Under the pieces are notes generated by a model. It worked only from the letters and a program-made list of their open reading frames with translations. It was not told the origin of the DNA and searched no databases. 64,000 bases of DNA from Chloroflexota bacterium (lineage in GTDB: Bacteria; Chloroflexota; Dehalococcoidia; JACPEP01). The DNA is taken from contig JACPEP010000031.1 in assembly GCA_016183425.1 (NCBI GenBank), positions 1 to 64,000 on the forward strand, in the 5' to 3' direction. The stretch's first letter is position 1. Each line of letters starts with the position of its first letter. Shown one piece after another: positions 41,219 to 49,628 of the stretch. Both the position numbers and the translations under genes were made by a program.

Positions 41219-42643
41219 TTGAGTCGAAGAAACCTGCAATTCCTGACGGCCATCGCCGCCATCACTCTTATCAGCCTTTGGGTAACCTGGCCCAAGTATC
41301 CCGAGCGTTTTCTGCCTGGCTTCGTACCCTGGCCCAGCAACGATGGGGTCTACTTTTGTCTTGGCGATTCTTGCTTCGACCGCCGGGACCTGCGCCTGGG
41401 GCTGGACCTCCAAGGAGGAACCCAGATTGTCCTGGAGGCGGACGTATCTCAGCGGCCCGCCCAGGATCGGGCTGGGGCTGTGGAGGGAGTGAAGCGCATC
41501 ATCGAGCGGCGCATCAACGCCTACGGCGTCACCGAACCCCTTATCCAGATCCAGGGCAGCAACCGCATCTCCGTGCAGCTTCCCGGCGTCAAGGACATCC
41601 AGGAGGCCATCCGCCTCATCGGCCAGACGGCGCAACTGGACTTCAGGGAGCAGGTAGTCACAGATACGAGCGAAACGCAATGGGTGAAGGCCAAAGCAAG
41701 GGTGGATAGCCAGGAGAAGGAGCTGACGGGTGCCTATTTGAAGCCCAACGCCGCCGTTATCTTCGAAAGCCAGACCTCCCAGCCTCAAGTATCCTTTGAG
41801 TTCAACGACGAGGGGGCGGGTCTGTTCGAGCAGATAACCACCCGCCTCATCGGGAAACCCTTGGGCATCTTCCTGGATGATGAGCTTGTCTCCGCCCCCA
41901 CGGTGAGGGCAGTCATTCGGGAGCGGGGCATTATTGAGGGCCTGGACATCAACGAGGCTCGGGTGCTGGCCATCCAGCTCAACGCGGGCGCTCTGCCGGT
42001 GCCGGTGCACATCGTCCAGCAGCAGGATGTGGACGCTATGCTGGGGGCCGACTCCATAAGGAAGAGTGTGGTGGCAGGGCAGGTGGGGCTGGGCATCGTT
42101 CTTCTTTTCATGCTCCTTTACTACCGGCTGCCCGGCCTTATGGCTGGCCTCGCCCTCCTCATATATACGGTCCTGGTGCTGGCCATCTTCAAGCTAATCC
42201 CGGTGACCCTGACCCTGGCCGGTATCGCCGCCTTCATCCTCTCCATCGGCATGGCCGTGGATGCCAACATCCTTATCTTTGAGCGCACCAAGGAGGAGGT
42301 GCGGTGGGGACGCTCCCTGGGCTCGGCTATCGAGGCCGGCTTCGACCGGGCGTGGAGCTCCATCCGGGACAGCAACATCTCTACCATCATCACCTGCGCC
42401 ATCCTCTACTGGTTCGGCAGCAACTTCGGGGCCAGCCTGGTCATGGGCTTCGCGGTGACTCTTTTCATTGGCGTAGCGGTTAGCATGTTCACCGCCATTA
42501 CCGTATCGCGCACCTTTATGCGCCTCCTGGTGAGCACGGGGCTGGCGCGGCGGACACACCTCTTCGGCATCCCGGGCCCAGAAATCGTAGCAGCGAAACA
42601 GCAGGCGCAGCAAGATAGCAGAGAATTAAAGCGGGGTTATTGA
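41219..42643 (+). CDS. secD: Protein translocase subunit SecD
   Basis: 474 residues. The N-terminal membrane segment is followed by the large periplasmic part (LGLDLQGGTQIVLEAD box) and five further spans with GMAVDANILIFERTKEE and the conserved GFDRAWSSIRDSN motif. The TTG start has tgagga upstream; no nearby ATG fits. SecD with SecF uses the proton gradient to pull preproteins through SecYEG. secF follows directly. Confidence 0.93.
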   Translation: MSRRNLQFLTAIAAITLISLWVTWPKYPERFLPGFVPWPSNDGVYFCLGDSCFDRRDLRLGLDLQGGTQIVLEADVSQRPAQDRAGAVEGVKRIIERRINAYGVTEPLIQIQGSNRISVQLPGVKDIQEAIRLIGQTAQLDFREQVVTDTSETQWVKAKARVDSQEKELTGAYLKPNAAVIFESQTSQPQVSFEFNDEGAGLFEQITTRLIGKPLGIFLDDELVSAPTVRAVIRERGIIEGLDINEARVLAIQLNAGALPVPVHIVQQQDVDAMLGADSIRKSVVAGQVGLGIVLLFMLLYYRLPGLMAGLALLIYTVLVLAIFKLIPVTLTLAGIAAFILSIGMAVDANILIFERTKEEVRWGRSLGSAIEAGFDRAWSSIRDSNISTIITCAILYWFGSNFGASLVMGFAVTLFIGVAVSMFTAITVSRTFMRLLVSTGLARRTHLFGIPGPEIVAAKQQAQQDSRELKRGY

Positions 42644-42644
42644 C

Positions 42645-43622
42645 GTGCTAGATATCGTAGGTCAGCGTTTCTGGTTCTTTTTCATCTCCCTTTTGATCAT
42701 CGTGCCCGGCGCCATCTCCCTGGCCATTCCGCCGGCCCTTAAACAGGGCATCGAGTTCACCAGCGGCTCCACCCTGACCATTCGCTTTGAAAAGCAGGCC
42801 AGCCAGGAGGAGGTGCGCCAGGCTTTCGCCGCCTTGGGCCACGGCGATGCCATCATCCAGCATAGCGGCCAGGGCGATTTCCTCGTCAGAACGCGAACGC
42901 TGCGCCCAGAGGAGAAGGATGCTCAAGGCAATGTGACGAGGGCCGCGGAGCGCCTAGAGATAGAGAAGGCCCTGACGGAGCGTCTCGGCCCCCTCACCGT
43001 CCTCGCCTTCGACTCCGTGTCCCCTATTGTGGCCGAAGAGATCGTGCGTAACGCCGCCCTGGCGGTGGCGGCGGCTACGGTGGGGATTCTTCTGTACATA
43101 ACATGGGCCTTCCGCAAAGTGCCTAACCCCTTCCGCTTCGGCACCTGCGCCGTTATCGCCCTCGTCCATGACGTACTGGTGGTGCTGGGAGTCTTCTCCA
43201 TTATGGGCAAGGTTTTCAATACCGAGGTGGACGCCATGTTCATCACCGGCCTCCTCACCGTCATCGGCTTCAGCGTCCACGATACCATCGTCGTCTTCGA
43301 CCGCATTCGGGAGAACATCAGAAAGAATCCGGGGGTAGATCTGGAGCCCGTGGTAAATTCCAGCCTCCTGGAGACCCTGGGGCGCTCCCTGAACACATCC
43401 TTGACCCTTCTTTTCGTGCTGGGGGCTCTCATCCTCTTCGGCGGCGTGACCATCCGCAACTTCCTCTTGGTGCTTCTCATCGGAACGGTCAGCGGCACTT
43501 ATAGCTCCATCTTCAACGCCAGCCTGCTGCTGGTGGTCTGGGAGAAGGGCGAGATGTCCACCTTGCACCGCCGCCTGCCCCGTTTTAGGGCGTTGTTAGG
43601 GGGTCGCCTCAGGGCCAGGTGA
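42645..43622 (+). CDS. secF: Protein translocase subunit SecF
   Basis: A 325-residue membrane protein with six predicted spans. Its SecF boxes are GIEFTSGSTLTIRF near the N-terminus, FSVHDTIVVFDRIREN, and the C-terminal LGRSLNTSLTLLFVLGAL. The GTG start is coupled to the secD stop. It completes the SecDF motor. A CDF gene begins four bases after its stop. Confidence 0.93.
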   Translation: MLDIVGQRFWFFFISLLIIVPGAISLAIPPALKQGIEFTSGSTLTIRFEKQASQEEVRQAFAALGHGDAIIQHSGQGDFLVRTRTLRPEEKDAQGNVTRAAERLEIEKALTERLGPLTVLAFDSVSPIVAEEIVRNAALAVAAATVGILLYITWAFRKVPNPFRFGTCAVIALVHDVLVVLGVFSIMGKVFNTEVDAMFITGLLTVIGFSVHDTIVVFDRIRENIRKNPGVDLEPVVNSSLLETLGRSLNTSLTLLFVLGALILFGGVTIRNFLLVLLIGTVSGTYSSIFNASLLLVVWEKGEMSTLHRRLPRFRALLGGRLRAR

Positions 43623-43626
43623 CGTC

Positions 43627-44541
43627 ATGCTGAGCACTCGTACTCGGGCTGCCGTCGTATCCGTCGTCTCCAACAGCCTCCTGATCATTCTCAAGGTGGC
43701 AGTGGGGCTGTCTATGGGGAGCATTAGTGTCCTTTCCGAGGCTATCCATAGCAGCAACGACCTTCTGGCTGCCCTCATCGCCTTCTTAAGCCTGAGGGTG
43801 GCCGACCGGCCTCCGGATGTGGAGCACCCTTATGGCCATGGCAAAGCGGAAAACGTCAGCGGCACCGTGGAGGCAGCCCTCATCATCGTCGCCGGCCTTC
43901 TTATTCTATATGGCGCCATCCAAAAGCTCTACCAGGGCCCATCCATCCAGGCCATAGACTGGGGCATCGGGGTCATGGCTATCTCAGCCATAGTGAACAT
44001 TCTGGTCTCTCGATATCTCCTCCGGGTGGCGCGCCAAACGGACTCGGTGGCCCTGGAGGCCGACGCTCAGCACCTGACGGCGGATGTGCTGACCTCGGTG
44101 GGCGTTATGCTGGGTCTGGTGGCGGTACGTATCACCGGGCTGCACATCCTGGACCCCATAATAGCCCTGGGGGTGGGCGCCTTCATCATAAGGACAGGCT
44201 GGAAGGTGCTCCAGCGGGCCTTTCGGGACCTGGTGGACACCCGCCTCCCCGCCGGGGAGGAAGAGGTCATCCAGAGGGCCATCCAGGAGCACCTGGGGGA
44301 GGTAGTGAACTTCCACGACCTGCGCACCCGCAAGGCGGGCCGGGAGCGCCACATCGACCTGCACCTGGTGATGTCCCACGACATCACCATCGAGGAGGCC
44401 CACCGGCTGACCGACCACCTGGAGGAGGACATCAAGTCCACCCTGCCCCACAGCAGCGTCACCATTCACATCGAGCCCTGCAACCAGGACTGCCAGATCT
44501 GCGCCGCCCGCAACGCCCGCTGCCCCAAGTCTGCGGGGTAA
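43627..44541 (+). CDS. CDF family cation exporter with Cys-rich tail
   Basis: A 304-residue protein. Helix 2 carries SEAIHSSNDLLAA, helix 5 carries VALEADAQHLTADVLTSVGV, and the cytoplasmic domain follows (FHDLRTRKAGRERHIDLHLVM). The last residues hold CNQDCQICAARNARC, a cysteine cluster not seen in the His-rich CDF gene near 30.4 kb, suggesting different metal preference (iron, manganese or zinc). It is tightly coupled to secF. Confidence 0.88.
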   Translation: MLSTRTRAAVVSVVSNSLLIILKVAVGLSMGSISVLSEAIHSSNDLLAALIAFLSLRVADRPPDVEHPYGHGKAENVSGTVEAALIIVAGLLILYGAIQKLYQGPSIQAIDWGIGVMAISAIVNILVSRYLLRVARQTDSVALEADAQHLTADVLTSVGVMLGLVAVRITGLHILDPIIALGVGAFIIRTGWKVLQRAFRDLVDTRLPAGEEEVIQRAIQEHLGEVVNFHDLRTRKAGRERHIDLHLVMSHDITIEEAHRLTDHLEEDIKSTLPHSSVTIHIEPCNQDCQICAARNARCPKSAG

Positions 44542-44549
44542 GGATACCG

Positions 44550-44598
44550 GGCGGCGCCGGGGGATTCGACCCCGCGACCCGCTGCTTAGGGGGCAGTC
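44550..44598 (-). other. Possible 3' fragment of a tRNA-Arg(CCT)-like gene
   Basis: Read on the minus strand, ctgc-cccctaa-gcag resembles an anticodon arm, ggggtcgaatccccc a T-arm, and cggcgcc an acceptor strand. No 5' half is present; a REP-like hairpin lies where it should be. The T-stem is imperfect and CCA is replaced by CCC. Probably a decayed tRNA piece, or chance. Confidence 0.3.
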
Positions 44599-44599
44599 A

Positions 44600-44629
44600 G
44601 GTAGGTCGGGTTTCCTAACCCGATCTACC
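44600..44629. repeat. REP-like hairpin flanking the RAYT remnant, left
   Basis: ggtaggtcgggtt pairs with aacccgatctacc (one G-T mismatch) around a 4-base loop. Confidence 0.8.
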
Positions 44630-44650
44630 CGATGCTCTGGAGAGAACCGT

Positions 44651-44782
44651 ATGCCGGATTTTCAGCGCTACCCCAATGAAGGATTCCCTTATTTCGTTAC
44701 CACTAATATCAAATGGTCTTCCTACCGGGCCTGTGTTCTCAAGAAGTCGAGGCCAATGGAGATCGATCCGTTGGTTTGGTAG
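44651..44782 (+). pseudogene. Internally deleted REP-associated (RAYT/Y1) transposase
   Basis: A 43-codon frame that joins the two ends of a RAYT-type transposase: the typical N-terminus MPDFQRYPNEGFPYFVTTNIK runs straight into a typical C-terminus WSSYRACVLKKSRPMEIDPLV. The whole Y1 catalytic core (HUH motif and tyrosine) is missing. The junction is in frame. REP-like hairpins flank it on both sides. Confidence 0.65.
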
Positions 44783-44788
44783 AAAACG

Positions 44789-44820
44789 GAGTAGGGCAGG
44801 TTGGGAAACCTGCCCTACTC
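44789..44820. repeat. REP-like hairpin flanking the RAYT remnant, right
   Basis: gagtagggcaggtt pairs perfectly over 14 bp with aacctgccctactc around a 4-base loop. The stop codon of the converging dehydrogenase gene lies inside one arm, so the hairpin forms the 3' end of that mRNA. Confidence 0.85.
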
Positions 44821-45888
44821 CAGATACAACCGCTTTATCCGCCGGGCGGCGGCGATGCGCTCCTCCGCCTGAAGGTCGGCGGCCCGGGCGGTGGAGATGG
44901 CCTCTTTCTTGGCCCGGGCGATGACTCTTTGAATAGTGTCGTAGATGCCCTCTAGCCGGGAGTGGGCCAACTCCTCGTCGTAGCCAGCGGGGGTGAGCTC
45001 CAGGGCCAGGTTGATGACCCCCCCGCCGTTGATGACGTAGTCCGGGGCGTAGAGGATGCCCCGCCGCGCCAACTCGTCCCCGTGGCGCCCCTCCAGGAGT
45101 TGGTTGTTGGCCGCCCCGGCCACGATTTTGGCCTTGAGGCGGGGGATGGTCTCATCGTGTATCACGCCCCCCAGGGCGCAGGGGGAAAAGATGTCGCAAT
45201 CCACGTCATAAATGTCTCTGGCGGGCACTACCGGAATGCCCAACTCTTCTTTCACCCGTCTCGCCGCTGCCTCGTTAATGTCGGCGACGGTGAGCATGGC
45301 CCCCGCCTCGCGAAGATGCTGGGCCAGGTGGTAGCCCACCTTCCCCACCCCCTGAAGGGCTATCCGCAGCCCCTTCAGAGAGTCGGTGCCGTAAACCTCC
45401 TGGCAGCAGGCCCGGATGCCGTTGTAAACCCCAAAGGCGGTGGCTGGAGAGGGGTCGCCGCTGCTCCCCGCCTCTATGGGCAGCCCCGTCACGTGGCTGG
45501 TTTCCTGGCTCACCCACTCCAGGTCTCTGACCGTAACCCCCACATCCTCCGTGGTGATGTACCGGCCCCCCAGGGATTCGACGAAGCGGCCGAAAGAGAG
45601 AAAAAGGGCCTCGTTGCGGTCCCGCTGGGGGTCGCCCATGATGACCGCTTTTCCCCCTCCCAAGTGGAGGCCGGCCGCCGCCGACTTGTAGGTCATGGCC
45701 CGGGCCAGGCGAAGGACGTCGGTCAGCGCCTCCTCCTCCGTGGCGTAGGGCCACATGCGGATGCCACCCAGGGCCGGCCCCAGGGTGGTATCGTGGATGG
45801 CGATGATGGCCCTCAGACCTACTCCCGCATCGCGACAGAACACCACCTGCTCATAGTCGTAGGCGCCCATGTAGTCCAGGATGTTCAC
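44815..45888 (-). CDS. Glu/Leu/Phe/Val dehydrogenase family enzyme
   Basis: A 357-residue NAD-dependent amino-acid dehydrogenase. The catalytic region has LGPALGGIRMWPY, MTYKSAAAGLHLGGGKAVIMGDP with the catalytic lysines, and TEDVGV. The Rossmann part has GLRIALQGVGKVG. Length and the GGGKAVI box are closer to leucine/valine dehydrogenases than to long glutamate dehydrogenases. It oxidatively deaminates a branched-chain or aromatic amino acid. The GTG start is behind aggaggtagc. Its stop lies in a REP-like hairpin. Confidence 0.88.
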   Translation of the reverse strand: MNILDYMGAYDYEQVVFCRDAGVGLRAIIAIHDTTLGPALGGIRMWPYATEEEALTDVLRLARAMTYKSAAAGLHLGGGKAVIMGDPQRDRNEALFLSFGRFVESLGGRYITTEDVGVTVRDLEWVSQETSHVTGLPIEAGSSGDPSPATAFGVYNGIRACCQEVYGTDSLKGLRIALQGVGKVGYHLAQHLREAGAMLTVADINEAAARRVKEELGIPVVPARDIYDVDCDIFSPCALGGVIHDETIPRLKAKIVAGAANNQLLEGRHGDELARRGILYAPDYVINGGGVINLALELTPAGYDEELAHSRLEGIYDTIQRVIARAKKEAISTARAADLQAEERIAAARRIKRLYLE

Positions 45889-46192
45889 GTGCTACCTCCT
45901 AACCTTTCCATGCCCGCCGTAGGTGGGGCAGACCCTTAATCATCCGCAACCGGGGGAAAAGAATAGCAAAGGTAATAGCCCTCTTGCTGTCAGGTGTTTC
46001 CCTCCCAATACTCTCGAATTGTGAAACCTCTCATTCTTGTATCTTAATAGCTGTGGTTCGACAGGCTCACCATGAGCGATAGCCGCTCACCCTGAGCCTG
46101 TCTAAGGGCCTCTAAGATTCTTCGTTGCCCCCACCCCTATCGGGGGCTCTATAGAGAATGACATTAGCAAACACTCTTATAACTCTCTCCCG
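45889..46192. other. Non-coding stretch between the dehydrogenase and HerA genes
   Basis: About 304 bp holding the dehydrogenase leader and a dispersed-repeat-like segment at about 46058-46100: gacaggctca, a short centre, and tgagcctgtc, an imperfect palindrome. The stretch is relatively AT-rich near 46015-46050. No gene or RNA was recognised. Confidence 0.5.
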
Positions 46193-47845
46193 TCATGAGC
46201 TCTCCCCGCCCCATAGCTCTTTGGCCGCCTGCTCCGCTCCCCGCTTCAGCTCCGCCGCTTCAGCGAAGCCCATAGCTCTATAGAAGTCGGGGCCGTAATC
46301 CCGGGTTCTGATGACTACGGGCATAGGCAGGGCATGGCCGAAAATGAGGGCCTGCTGGCGGCTGTCCAGGCGGCTGAGGACCAGCTTCAGCTCGTTGCGC
46401 CCCGGCGCCCCCGCCAGAACACTCTCGATGTCCCGCTCGTTGTCCAAAAGACACACCACCTTGGTTCCCACCTGAGACATCACCTCCTCGTCGATGCCGC
46501 TGGGGCGTTGGTCCACCACCAAAAGGGTGACATTGTACTTGCGCATCTCCCGGGCGATGGTGCCAAAGATGGTGTTTTCTGAGACCTGAGGGCTGAGGAA
46601 CTTGTGGGCCTCTTCGATGACGATGACCAGGGGCCGGGGGCGGTCTTCTGGCCTTGAGGCGGCCTCGGTACGCTGCACGTAGTGCTCGTGGATGCGCCGC
46701 GTGAGTATATTGGCCACCAGCACGTAGGCGGGGAGGTTGCTTTCGTGGCTGCCGAACTCCAGAACCACGCTCATACCCCGATCCAGGTACTCCAGAATTC
46801 GGTTTACCGAGTTTCCGGCGGGTTTCTCCACCAGAAAAGGAAGGCGTGCCAGTTGCCGCAGGCTGAGGCGCAGCGCCCGAAGCACTCCTACGGGCACCTG
46901 GGCTCTTTCCCCCAGCTCCCCCTGAACCTCTTTATCCGTGTGGGAAAGGAAGTGGCCGAACCAGTGGGCGTCGCCCCAGGCCTCTGCCATTTCACCGATG
47001 GCATCCAGGCTCCGCTCGGTGAGGTTGAAGACCTCTTTCAGGGTTTCCATATCCTGAGGCTCGATGTCCTGGTAGCCTATCCGTACCACGAAGTCAGTGC
47101 TCACCCCCCGCCGTCGCGAGCTCTCCTCGTCCAGGGTGAAGACGGCCACCTGGGAAGGGAAGAGCTGCTTCAATCCCTTAACACGGTAGCCTCCCTCCCC
47201 GTAGCCCTGCCACCCGTACTCGTTGTGCATGTCGAAGATGAGGCTGGCGGCGGCCTTTTTTTGCAGAATGCCCGCCAGAAGGAGGCGGGTGAGGAAGGTT
47301 TTGCCTGTGCCGCTCTTGCCGAAGATGCCGTTGCTGCGCAGGACTAGCTCCGTCATGTTGAGGCAGACCAGGGCTTCCATGTCCAAAGGCGTTCCCACGG
47401 AGAAGTGTCTTTCGTCCTCCTGCCCGAAGACCATGGCCACATCCTGGGGCGACGCCTCTCGGACCAGGGAGAAGTGCCGGGGGACGGTCTTGGCCGGCTG
47501 CGGGCCCTCTACTACGCCAGGGGCGTATTGGGCCTCAGCTCCCCAACGAAGGCTGGGCACCACCTGAAGGGTGCCGTAGGCGGTGGTGCCAGACAGCACC
47601 TGGCTTACGAAGGGGTCGGCCAGATCTACGGGCGCCGCCTCCAGGCCGGGCGCTGCCTCCAGGGCGACGTCGGCGATGGTGCCGAAGAAGCGAGCCTCTC
47701 CACCCTCCACTACTACCAGCCGCCCCACGGCCATGTCCTCCACCGAGGCGGCGGCATCCAGCCTCACCCTCAGCCCATGGCTCAGGGAGCCGGAAACCAC
47801 CCTGCCCAAAGGCCGCCCTGCTGGTTCCGATTGTTCCGCAGTCAT
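46193..47845 (-). CDS. herA: HerA-like ATPase (hexameric DNA translocase)
   Basis: A 550-residue HerA/FtsK-type ATPase. The N-terminal HAS-barrel-like part (about 1-100) is followed by the P-loop GIFGKSGTGKTFLTRLLLAG, the Walker B IVIEEAHKFLSP and DQRPSGIDEEVMSQVGT. HerA-type motors thread DNA to the nuclease NurA during end processing. NurA is encoded two genes upstream in the same operon. The ATG overlaps the previous stop as ATGA. Confidence 0.88.
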   Translation of the reverse strand: MTAEQSEPAGRPLGRVVSGSLSHGLRVRLDAAASVEDMAVGRLVVVEGGEARFFGTIADVALEAAPGLEAAPVDLADPFVSQVLSGTTAYGTLQVVPSLRWGAEAQYAPGVVEGPQPAKTVPRHFSLVREASPQDVAMVFGQEDERHFSVGTPLDMEALVCLNMTELVLRSNGIFGKSGTGKTFLTRLLLAGILQKKAAASLIFDMHNEYGWQGYGEGGYRVKGLKQLFPSQVAVFTLDEESSRRRGVSTDFVVRIGYQDIEPQDMETLKEVFNLTERSLDAIGEMAEAWGDAHWFGHFLSHTDKEVQGELGERAQVPVGVLRALRLSLRQLARLPFLVEKPAGNSVNRILEYLDRGMSVVLEFGSHESNLPAYVLVANILTRRIHEHYVQRTEAASRPEDRPRPLVIVIEEAHKFLSPQVSENTIFGTIAREMRKYNVTLLVVDQRPSGIDEEVMSQVGTKVVCLLDNERDIESVLAGAPGRNELKLVLSRLDSRQQALIFGHALPMPVVIRTRDYGPDFYRAMGFAEAAELKRGAEQAAKELWGGESS

Positions 47846-48414
47846 TCTCTTAGCCTCTTCAGAATGCTGCTCAGGGAAGCCCAGTCCTCCCCCAATCGGG
47901 TCGCCAGCTCTCTTCCCGCCTGGAGGAGAAAGGCGCTGGCAGAGGGTTGTGCGGTGGCCGCCTGCCGCAGGCAGGCGGCCACCAGCTCTTCCCTGGCCAC
48001 CGGCACCGAGGCAGACAAAAGCAAGCTCAGAAAGTCCAGGGAGCCGGTAAAGGCGGCCACCTCTTCAGAGCTACAAAGATAAACGAAGCTGTGAACATGG
48101 GCCGGGCGGGGGGGCAGGAAGTGATATATCTTGCCATCAATGCTGTGGCCCACTGCCAGGGCTCTGAAAGTAGTGCGAAAGAGACTGGCCAGTTGCGGGT
48201 GGTGGAGGAAGATGTCGGCCTCTTCCCTCTCCTCCCCACCCCGGGCGATGGCCGGCCGACCTGGGTCCAGGCTCTCGGTGGCCGCATAGTGCACCACCCC
48301 ATAGATACCACCGGTCTTGACCAAACTGCCCAGAGGCGGCGGGTTGTGAAGCTGATAGCTCTCACCCTGGATCTCTACTGTGGTGGCAGCGATAACCTCA
48401 CCGATTCTCTCCAT
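47842..48414 (-). CDS. HAS-barrel-like protein between NurA and HerA
   Basis: 190 residues from ATG 48414, five bases after the NurA stop; longer frames run into NurA. The N-terminus (MERIGEVIAATTVEIQGESYQLH, PPLGSLVKTGG) resembles the HAS barrel found at the start of HerA proteins. The rest is helical without motifs known to me. Its position, coupled to both partners, suggests it bridges or regulates the NurA-HerA complex. Confidence 0.65.
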   Translation of the reverse strand: MERIGEVIAATTVEIQGESYQLHNPPPLGSLVKTGGIYGVVHYAATESLDPGRPAIARGGEEREEADIFLHHPQLASLFRTTFRALAVGHSIDGKIYHFLPPRPAHVHSFVYLCSSEEVAAFTGSLDFLSLLLSASVPVAREELVAACLRQAATAQPSASAFLLQAGRELATRLGEDWASLSSILKRLRE

Positions 48415-48419
48415 AGGCC

Positions 48420-49628
48420 TCAAACCCAGCGCGTCCGCTTGCTGCGACTCTTCTGAGAGCCGTCCCCCCATATATCTCTGGCGGTCAAGGCCTGGTCTAC
48501 TATACGCCAAAAGAGCTCCCTATCGGCTCCGGTTACCACCGCTTGCTCATGGGCCTCGCTCAGGGCCACGGGGTAGCCCTGCCCCAGGCGGCACTGTTCC
48601 AGGAGCACTCCTTGCACCATGTCCAGCCACCCCCCCTCCGCCACCCAGCGGGGAACCTCCACTCGGGCCACCTCCGCCTCCCCCCGCAGGTAAAAGAAAT
48701 AGACCTCCTGGTCGCCGTAGCACTCTGTCACTACTCGAGAGCGGTTGGCGAAGAGGGCGGAGCGCTGCCCCGGAGCCAGGAAGCTTTGAAAAAGCTCTCT
48801 GTCCAGTACCCCGGCGGCGTCCATGCATCGCCTTCCCTCTGTGGGGGGATGATGGGCGCAGCGGTCGCAGTTGGTGGCCTCCCAAGGGCACAGGGCCAGG
48901 CGCAAGGCGCTGACCACCTCGGTGCTACGGGGAAAGCTGGTGTAGCCCGCCACCGCCAGGGGACGTTCCTCCCCCAAGCGCTCCACCGCCCTCAGAGCCT
49001 GAAGGTATCCTTTACCCAGGAGGGCCTCCCGAACGTAGTCCTCCACCCCCCGACCACTCAGCCCCCAAAGGATGAGGGAGCCGTCTACCAGACCCAAAGT
49101 AAAGGAGGATGGCTCTGCCTCACTCAGTCCTCGGGCCAGGTGCTCTATCTCCTTCTGGCTGCGACGGGCATGGAACACCAGGCCCTCCAGAGGTTCCCCG
49201 CCCCGGACGGGGTCGCCGGAGGCGGGCGAGATAAAAAGGTCCTCCGACTCAAAATAGAGGCGAGGCTCGCTGGTCAAGCTGGCCTCCGCCTTGGGCCCGT
49301 AGCGCAGACGGGCGCCGCCCATGTTCATGAGGTAACAGGCCACGGGTCGATGACGGTCTATCTCGATGTGGGAGCCGTCCACGGCCACCACAGTATACTC
49401 TTCTCCAAGCGACGGGGCAGGGCGACGGACGTCCAGGGCTTCTAAAGGGGCCGCCGCCAGACCCGTGAACTTGCTCCTCGTCTCCTTGCTCAGTAAAACC
49501 TGCCAGTGGGTGGCCGAAAGGGTTGTCAGGGCCCGGCGAATCCTTTCTCCGGCCTCCCGCTGACGCTGGGCCAGGCTGTGGGCCATCGCTTCTACCTGGC
49601 TACCGATTCTTAGCGTGTCCAGTGTCAT
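48420..49628 (-). CDS. nurA: NurA-like nuclease
   Basis: 402 residues. The NurA metal-site boxes are visible: VVAVDGSHIEIDRHR (Asp/Ser/His cluster) and LGLVDGSLILWGL. The Cys pattern CDRCAHHP..CMDAAG in the middle is less usual and could form a small metal site. NurA degrades DNA ends to give 3' single strands when driven by HerA. The start overlaps the HD-GYP stop as TAATG, so both are in one operon. Confidence 0.83.
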   Translation of the reverse strand: MTLDTLRIGSQVEAMAHSLAQRQREAGERIRRALTTLSATHWQVLLSKETRSKFTGLAAAPLEALDVRRPAPSLGEEYTVVAVDGSHIEIDRHRPVACYLMNMGGARLRYGPKAEASLTSEPRLYFESEDLFISPASGDPVRGGEPLEGLVFHARRSQKEIEHLARGLSEAEPSSFTLGLVDGSLILWGLSGRGVEDYVREALLGKGYLQALRAVERLGEERPLAVAGYTSFPRSTEVVSALRLALCPWEATNCDRCAHHPPTEGRRCMDAAGVLDRELFQSFLAPGQRSALFANRSRVVTECYGDQEVYFFYLRGEAEVARVEVPRWVAEGGWLDMVQGVLLEQCRLGQGYPVALSEAHEQAVVTGADRELFWRIVDQALTARDIWGDGSQKSRSKRTRWV

